Of a stretch of DNA of 6,476 bases, positions 1 through 4,180 are shown piece by piece. The notes beneath the pieces were generated by a model. That model was not told the DNA's origin. It was given only the letters and a program-made list of their open reading frames with translations, and did not search any database. Every line of letters starts with the position of its first letter. Within the stretch, counting starts at the first letter, position 1. Source of the stretch: Clostridia bacterium (GTDB lineage: Bacteria > Bacillota > Clostridia > Oscillospirales > Acutalibacteraceae); assembly GCA_017552845.1 (NCBI GenBank), contig JAFZOE010000077.1, positions 1 through 6,476 of the forward strand, in the 5' to 3' direction. The position numbers and the translations under genes are program-made.

Positions 1-2
1 AA

Positions 3-491
3 GCCTTTGCCCTCGCAGGCTCTCAGGCCGTTTATAATCAGACCTGGAGCATTGGGTATCGAGAATCCGGCTCGAGCGAATGGAAAGCTGCTCCCGGTGA
101 AGCGTTCAACATCAAGGTCGGCAAAGACGCCGCCGCTCTCGCCCCTGTGCCCGAGGGATCTCAATACGAACCCTATTCAATAATCGCGGCTCGCTATGCG
201 GTTGTAAATGAAGACGGCGCCGATTATGTTTACTTCATCGTTCAGACAACCGACGATGTATCGAAGGTCAAGGTCAGCTATGTCAATGATACCACCGGCA
301 AGACAAAGACCGCGACATATCAGACAACTTCGACAAATGTCAAATCTCATGTTTCCGACGGCAAGTCTTCAATCTGGGTTATCCGCATGAAGCTTACGGC
401 TGCAGCTTTAAATGACGAATACACAATTCAGTGCCGCGGCTCCTCCTGGGGTGAAGGCATCGTAGCCGTCAGATCCGATCCTGCGGACTGA
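3..491 (+). CDS. C-terminal fragment of a probable secreted beta-rich protein, function unknown
   Basis: The reading frame is already open at the left edge (first full codon at 3) and runs to TGA at 489-491, giving 162 residues. The GTG at 147 is only an internal valine codon, because the frame continues upstream with protein-like sequence. The product is rich in Thr, Ser, Val, Tyr and Ala with few Lys/Arg-dense stretches, and alternating patterns such as YVYFIVQTT and KVKVSYVN suggest beta strands of an Ig-like or Fn3-like sandwich. Two segments look alike: TWSIGYRESGSSEWK (about residues 14-28) and YTIQCRGSSWGEGIV near the C-terminus. This fits the ends of two successive similar domains. 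No membrane anchor, sortase motif or catalytic motif is visible. Codons favour G/C in the third position more than in the genes to the right. I do not recognise the family. A surface or exported protein is an inference from composition only. Confidence 0.7.
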   Translation, partial: AFALAGSQAVYNQTWSIGYRESGSSEWKAAPGEAFNIKVGKDAAALAPVPEGSQYEPYSIIAARYAVVNEDGADYVYFIVQTTDDVSKVKVSYVNDTTGKTKTATYQTTSTNVKSHVSDGKSSIWVIRMKLTAAALNDEYTIQCRGSSWGEGIVAVRSDPAD

Positions 492-522
492 TTAAAACCG
501 ACAGACCGATAAATTATACGAT

Positions 523-549
523 AAAGCCCTCTCTTCGCGAGAGGGCTTT
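523..549 (+). terminator. Hairpin terminator after the first gene
   Basis: A perfect 11-bp stem (AAAGCCCTCTC, 523-533, with GAGAGGGCTTT, 539-549) closes a 5-base loop TTCGC, 31 bases after the TGA of the preceding gene. The downstream T run is short (TTT, then CCCTT), so it may be a modest intrinsic terminator. The stem strength and position make this role likely. Confidence 0.85.
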
Positions 550-565
550 CCCTTCGAATGCTTTA

Positions 566-752
566 TGTCATGTCTTCCTGAGCGCAGGGAAGGAGTGACG
601 GGTGTGGCGAAAACAAGGATATGCGTAGCATCGTAGGGGGCGACAACCTTGGCGCCCCGTTTCTTTCATCCTGAGCGCAGCGAAGGATCTCATTTTTTAA
701 GCACTTAAACTAGCAATTCTTCGGCGCTTCGCCTCGGAATGACAAAATGACA
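566..752. repeat. Composite palindromic intergenic repeat (REP/MITE-like)
   Basis: This gene-free stretch is built from related inverted units. The left end TGTCATGTCTTCCTGAG (566-582) resembles the reverse complement of the right end, which reads TGTCATTTTGTCATTCCGAG from 752 inwards. CCTGAGCGCAG-S-GAAGGA occurs twice in direct orientation, at 577-594 and 670-687, with one mismatch in 18. The second copy (663-690) also pairs imperfectly with an inverted arm at 711-744 across an AT-rich spacer. A separate hairpin lies between them at 637-658. Such TGTCATTCTGAGCG...GAAGGATCT palindromes are known as dispersed intergenic repeats in many bacterial genomes. No coding capacity is seen. It could be a non-autonomous mobile element, a relic of several insertions, or an RNA-structure or terminator element. 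Confidence 0.7.
637..658. repeat. Internal GC-rich hairpin of the composite repeat
   Basis: GGGGCGACAA (637-646) and TTGGCGCCCC (649-658) form a 10-bp stem with one mismatch and a 2-base loop. It lies between the two direct CCTGAGCGCAG copies and belongs to the same intergenic element. There is no T run after it, so it is not called a terminator. Confidence 0.6.
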
Positions 753-769
753 ATGTGTTATATTTTCTG

Positions 770-797
770 TTTACTATTACCGATTATATGCTATAAT
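770..797 (+). promoter_or_regulatory. Sigma-A-type promoter of the metallophosphoesterase gene
   Basis: A perfect -10 box TATAAT lies at 792-797 and is preceded by TG at 789-790 (extended -10, TGCTATAAT). A weaker -35 candidate TTTACT at 770-775 lies 16 bases upstream. The expected start of transcription, about 7 bases after the -10 box, falls at about 804, right at the Shine-Dalgarno. The leader would therefore be only about a dozen bases. The promoter lies just outside the right end of the repeat element. Confidence 0.75.
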
Positions 798-803
798 AAC
801 TTT

Positions 804-810
804 GAGGTGG
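804..810 (+). promoter_or_regulatory. Ribosome binding site fixing the start at 816
   Basis: GAGGTGG lies 5 bases before the ATG at 816-818. It decides the start. The in-frame ATG at 747 has no comparable site, lies in the repeat end and is upstream of the promoter. Confidence 0.85.
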
Positions 811-815
811 TAAAT

Positions 816-2387
816 ATGAGTAAAGGTGATAAGAAATCTTTCAACCCGCTTTTCCTGAGCGTTGCTTTTATTGTTGCCGTATTATCGGTTACTTTCTTCA
901 GAGCGAGCAGAGAGTTATGGGTATTCTATACGCCGAATATGAGATTTATCGGCGGAGCGCCCGGCTTATTTATAGTCGGCCTTATAGTAATTGGTGTTAT
1001 AGCTTCTCTGATAATTCTCAAACTGCTGAATAAAGAAAACTTGTTCGGCAGAAAACTCATAAGAATTCCTGCGATTATATCATTTGTTCTGGCCGGCATA
1101 TTTGCTCTCGGTATAATTGCAATTTTAATCTTCAACGGCTCGCAGACAAATGATGTTTTGTTTATGTATTTAAGGCGCGATCTGCCGCTGGTTATGATAT
1201 TCTTATTTGTGTTTTTACTTGTCGCTCTGATTCTCAGCAAAAATGACGGGCTCAAAAAGACTCTTGCAATTATCAGCACAGCTGCAATTTCTTTAATCTG
1301 CCTTCTGAGAGTTTTTCCGTCTTCATCTTATAAAATCACATCCGACCCGTGTGTTTTTGATACCGGAAAAGACTACTCTGTAGTTTTCGCGACAGATAAG
1401 CAGGGAACCGGTTATGTCGAATACACCTATGAAGGCAAAGAATACAAAATATTTGCTCAGAATAACGGCAGAAGAATAACGGACAGGTTCATTCACTCGA
1501 TAAACGTTCCTTATGATCACCTTGACAATAATTCATATAAAGTAGGCGGCTTTCGCGTAATCGGCGATTACAGCTACGGAAGCAAACTCGGAGAAACTGC
1601 GGAAAAAGGTCCCTATAAATTCAGAAAAAATACAAGTGAAAAGCAGAAATATCTTGTTGTTTCCGACTGGCATTCCTATCTGAAACAGGCTTATTCGGCA
1701 ATTTCAAATATAAAGGATTATGATGCTGTTCTGCTGATGGGCGACCCTGCCGCAGGCATGGATTTTGAAGAGGAGGCCGTGAAATACATAGTTGAGTTCG
1801 GCAGCGCGCTTTCCGGCGGCAAAATGCCAATTATCTATACAAGAGGCAACCATGAAACGCGCGGTTCTTTCGCTCCTTATCTTGCAGATTATCTCGGCTA
1901 TGATGAATTGTATTATACTGTAGACAGGGGAGAGTATTCGTTTATAATTCTTGACAGCGGCGAAGATAAAGAGGATTCGCATATCGAATACGGTTCTCTT
2001 GATGATTATTATGTAAACAGAGTCAATATGATTGACTGGCTTGAAAAAGCCGAGACCGGCAACAGCAAAGTGATAGCTCTCAGCCACGCTTGGCAGGTAA
2101 GCGAACCCGAGCCCGAATTATCATACAGAGCCTTTGACGCATTCACTAAACTCGGCGTCAGATTTGAAATCAGCGGCCACACTCACGAATGCAGATTCCT
2201 TGACGGAGCCAATGAGCAGGAGAAGGAATACCTTGAAAAATATCCCGGAATAACCACTTATATTGACGGCGGCCATTCGGGCAAAACCTATATTGCTTCA
2301 GCAATCACTCTCGATAAAGACGGAGTTCTTTTTGAAGCATACGACAACAGCGGCAATAAAGTGACAGACAAAAAACTGAATTGGTAA
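816..2387 (+). CDS. Five-pass membrane protein with extracytoplasmic metallophosphoesterase domain
   Basis: This 523-residue protein is a predicted calcineurin-like (PF00149-type) phosphoesterase tethered to the membrane. Hydrophobic segments lie at about residues 10-28, 48-68, 83-106, 123-140 and 149-167. Basic residues between them (MSKGDKK, KENLFGRKLIR, KNDGLKK) follow the positive-inside rule with the N-terminus inside, so the C-terminal part should face outward. Residues about 172-275 are beta-rich and resemble the Fn3-like spacer before purple-acid-phosphatase-type domains. The catalytic domain then shows every family motif: D284-x-H286 (SDWH), G-D310, G-N345-H346-E347, H424 (LSHAW) and G-H455-T-H457. 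It should therefore bind two metal ions and hydrolyse a phosphoester. The substrate (nucleotide, sugar phosphate, wall polymer or lipid) is unknown. It stands alone, with its own promoter and terminator, convergent to the GH3 operon. The fold and motif calls are firm; the topology is inferred. Confidence 0.9.
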   Translation: MSKGDKKSFNPLFLSVAFIVAVLSVTFFRASRELWVFYTPNMRFIGGAPGLFIVGLIVIGVIASLIILKLLNKENLFGRKLIRIPAIISFVLAGIFALGIIAILIFNGSQTNDVLFMYLRRDLPLVMIFLFVFLLVALILSKNDGLKKTLAIISTAAISLICLLRVFPSSSYKITSDPCVFDTGKDYSVVFATDKQGTGYVEYTYEGKEYKIFAQNNGRRITDRFIHSINVPYDHLDNNSYKVGGFRVIGDYSYGSKLGETAEKGPYKFRKNTSEKQKYLVVSDWHSYLKQAYSAISNIKDYDAVLLMGDPAAGMDFEEEAVKYIVEFGSALSGGKMPIIYTRGNHETRGSFAPYLADYLGYDELYYTVDRGEYSFIILDSGEDKEDSHIEYGSLDDYYVNRVNMIDWLEKAETGNSKVIALSHAWQVSEPEPELSYRAFDAFTKLGVRFEISGHTHECRFLDGANEQEKEYLEKYPGITTYIDGGHSGKTYIASAITLDKDGVLFEAYDNSGNKVTDKKLNW

Positions 2388-2422
2388 AAGAAAGCGGAGC
2401 GGAAATACCGCTCCGTTCTTTT
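2388..2422. terminator. Bidirectional terminator between convergent genes
   Basis: A perfect 8-bp GC-rich stem, CGGAGCGG (2395-2402) with CCGCTCCG (2408-2415), has a loop AAATA. On the plus strand it is followed by TTCTTTTATTT, and on the minus strand by CTTTCTTTT. The stop codons of the two convergent genes (TAA ending at 2387, TAA at 2421-2423) flank it, so it can end both transcripts. Confidence 0.92.
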
Positions 2423-3083
2423 ATTTATCCCATATAAAGTTATCTTTGCCCGCTCCGAGTTCGAAATGATATTTAACGATACCTAAATCCATTTTGGTAT
2501 AAACAAAATGTCCGGCTTTTGCTTTTACCTTATTTCCGTTTCTTGTGAAATAAAATCTCTGCTGATTTATCGCGGTGGGAGCAGTCTGAGCGGCTTTGAT
2601 ACCGTTTATATACCATTCGGGAGAATTATCATCAGCATCCGATAATTCGGAAATTGATTTTGTTTTTCTTTCATGTCCCTGCGTTTCGCCGTAACCCAGC
2701 GCAATTACTATATGCAGCTTTTCGCCTTTTTCGGTATTCACAGTTACATTTCCTTTTTTATAGCTCATTGCGGCCCAGCAGGTGTTGAGACCGAGCTCCT
2801 GGGCGTAAAGAACGAGAATCTCACCATAGTATCCGATTTTTTCATCGGCTACTTTAGGACCGATCATTGCGAAATAATTCTTGCAGTCCTTAAATATCCC
2901 GTAACCCGGTTTGTTGACATTGAAGCATTTGGGTTCATTGAAGAAGACCTGAATATTGAGGCCGCTCTCGGAATTGATTTGCTTTACTTTCTCTGCGATA
3001 AGATTCTTCTTTTCTTCTTCAATCGGCTTATCGAGATAGCTTCGCACGGAATGCCTAGACTGCATCAGCTCAAAATCGGTCAT
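2421..3083 (-). CDS. Nitroreductase family protein (TM1586-like), FMN-dependent oxidoreductase
   Basis: This is a 220-residue protein of the small FMN-binding nitroreductase superfamily. Members move electrons from NAD(P)H or ferredoxin-like donors to nitro compounds, quinones, enones or flavins. The N-terminal SRHSVRSY (residues 9-16) is the usual phosphate-binding start of FMN nitroreductases. GYYGEILVLYAQELGLNTCW is the central helix-turn of the family. HIVIALGYGE and the later QTAPTAINQQRFYF and DLGIVKYHFELGAG stretches match the TM1586-type branch (PF14512), from memory. It is probably a cytoplasmic homodimer. Its ATG overlaps the TGA of the aldo/keto reductase (ATGA, 3080-3083), so translation is probably coupled and the two may work together. 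The length is normal and no key stretch is missing. The substrate cannot be predicted. Confidence 0.88.
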   Translation of the reverse strand: MTDFELMQSRHSVRSYLDKPIEEEKKNLIAEKVKQINSESGLNIQVFFNEPKCFNVNKPGYGIFKDCKNYFAMIGPKVADEKIGYYGEILVLYAQELGLNTCWAAMSYKKGNVTVNTEKGEKLHIVIALGYGETQGHERKTKSISELSDADDNSPEWYINGIKAAQTAPTAINQQRFYFTRNGNKVKAKAGHFVYTKMDLGIVKYHFELGAGKDNFIWDK

Positions 3084-4168
3084 CTGTCAAATACCTCCGA
3101 GCATTTTTTCAGTTCCTCAATAATCTCAATATGCTGAGGGCATGAGCTCTCGCATTGACCGCAGCCGATGCATTCGCTTGCCTTGGCGTTTTCTTTGATG
3201 ATATCGGCATATTTTTTGTTGCCCTCTTCGATTCTGCCGTATTCAACCTGCTCATTTCTTGCAGAAAAGATCTCGGGAATCTTAATCTGCTGAGGGCAAC
3301 CTTCAAGGCAGTATCCGCAGCCCGTGCAGGGGATTGATTTCACATCGTTGAATGCCTTCTGAGCTTCGCGGATGATTTCTCTTTCAACATCCGACAGCTT
3401 TTCAAAATCTTTCATATATGAGAGATTATCCTGCATCTGCTCAATATTTGACATTCCCGATAAAACCGAGAGAATTCCGTCAAGAGATGCGGCGAATTTA
3501 ATAGCCCATGAAGCATAGGAAGCATTTTTGTTTGCTTCGTCAAAAACTTCTCTGACTCTCTCGGGCGGGTCTGCAAGGCGGCCGCCTTTGACCGGCTCCA
3601 TAATGACTATCTGCTTATTGTGCTTTCTTGCAACTTCATAGTTTTCTCTTGATTTTACCTTCGGGCTTTCCCAGTCGCAGTAGTTAATCTGAAGCTGAAC
3701 AAAATCGACATCGCTGTGTTCGGTCAGAAGTTTATCAAGAAGTTCCGGACCTCCGTGGAACGAAAAGCCGTAATTTCTGATTATTCCTTTTTCTTTCTGC
3801 TCTTTTGCAAAATTCCAGAGATTGAATTTATCATATTTACCGTAGTTCTTCTCCATAAGAGCATGAAGAAGATAATAATCGAAATATCCGGCACCTGTTC
3901 TTTTGAGACTTGTGTCAAGCTGGGATTTAGCCATTTTTTCCGTTATCGCAACCGAAGCATTGAGCTTTGTAGCGAGAGTATACTTTTCTCTTGGATAGCG
4001 TTCAACCAGAGCTTTTCTGGTTGCGTCTTCCGAGCCGGGATAAACATAGGCGGTGTCAAAATAAGTCCCGCCGGCCTCGAGGAACATATCGACCATTTTA
4101 CTCGTCTGTTTGATATCGGTTATAATGCCTTTTTTTGGTAATCTCATAAGTCCGAATCCGAGTTTCAT
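3080..4168 (-). CDS. Aldo/keto reductase with C-terminal double 4Fe-4S ferredoxin domain
   Basis: The preferred start (4168) gives 362 residues. The opening MKLGFGLMRLP is typical of the family, and this ATG is 6 bases from AGGAGG. An in-frame ATG at 4172-4174 directly abuts the Shine-Dalgarno and is a less likely start. The TIM-barrel part keeps the aldo/keto reductase tetrad: D38 and Y43 (FDTAYVY), K68 (ATKL) and H102 (LLHAL). EPVKGGRLADPP matches the usual region after the sixth strand. The tail carries two CxxCxxCxxxCP motifs, C281/C284/C287/C291 and C333/C336/C339/C343, each expected to hold a 4Fe-4S cluster. Family members of this layout (COG1453-like) are common in anaerobes. The enzyme may exchange electrons with ferredoxin as well as, or instead of, NADPH. 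It is the second gene of the operon, 11 bases after the GH3 stop and overlapping the nitroreductase. The sugar or ketone substrate is unknown. Confidence 0.93.
   Translation of the reverse strand: MKLGFGLMRLPKKGIITDIKQTSKMVDMFLEAGGTYFDTAYVYPGSEDATRKALVERYPREKYTLATKLNASVAITEKMAKSQLDTSLKRTGAGYFDYYLLHALMEKNYGKYDKFNLWNFAKEQKEKGIIRNYGFSFHGGPELLDKLLTEHSDVDFVQLQINYCDWESPKVKSRENYEVARKHNKQIVIMEPVKGGRLADPPERVREVFDEANKNASYASWAIKFAASLDGILSVLSGMSNIEQMQDNLSYMKDFEKLSDVEREIIREAQKAFNDVKSIPCTGCGYCLEGCPQQIKIPEIFSARNEQVEYGRIEEGNKKYADIIKENAKASECIGCGQCESSCPQHIEIIEELKKCSEVFDR
3093..3098 (-). promoter_or_regulatory. Ribosome binding site of the nitroreductase
   Basis: On the minus strand GGAGGT lies 9 bases before the ATG at 3083-3081, inside the last codons of the aldo/keto reductase. 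It supports this start and allows both fresh initiation and coupling through the ATGA overlap. Confidence 0.8.
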
Positions 4169-4174
4169 AACCAT

Positions 4175-4180
4175 CCTCCT
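4175..4180 (-). promoter_or_regulatory. Ribosome binding site that decides the aldo/keto reductase start
   Basis: On the minus strand the junction reads TAAGGAGGATGGTTATG. AGGAGG overlaps the final A of the GH3 stop. The first ATG has zero spacing from it, while the second (4168-4166) has 6 bases. Initiation should be at the second, and the gene should be coupled to termination of GH3. Confidence 0.85.

Noticed and set aside
601..700. Short reading frames inside the intergenic repeat
   Set aside because: They are under about 20 codons, have no ribosome sites and overlap inverted-repeat arms.
566..752. CRISPR array or riboswitch
   Set aside because: The repeats are few, inverted and unevenly spaced, and no known riboswitch core was recognised. 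The downstream promoter lies after the element, so it would not be in that gene's leader.
747..815. In-frame upstream ATG that would lengthen the metallophosphoesterase by 23 residues
   Set aside because: It lies in the repeat end and upstream of the -35 and -10 boxes, lacks a ribosome site, and the 816 ATG has GAGGTGG at 5 bases.
2673..3137. Plus-strand open frames opposite the nitroreductase and aldo/keto reductase
   Set aside because: They are antisense shadows of genes with clear family motifs and have no ribosome sites or recognisable domains.
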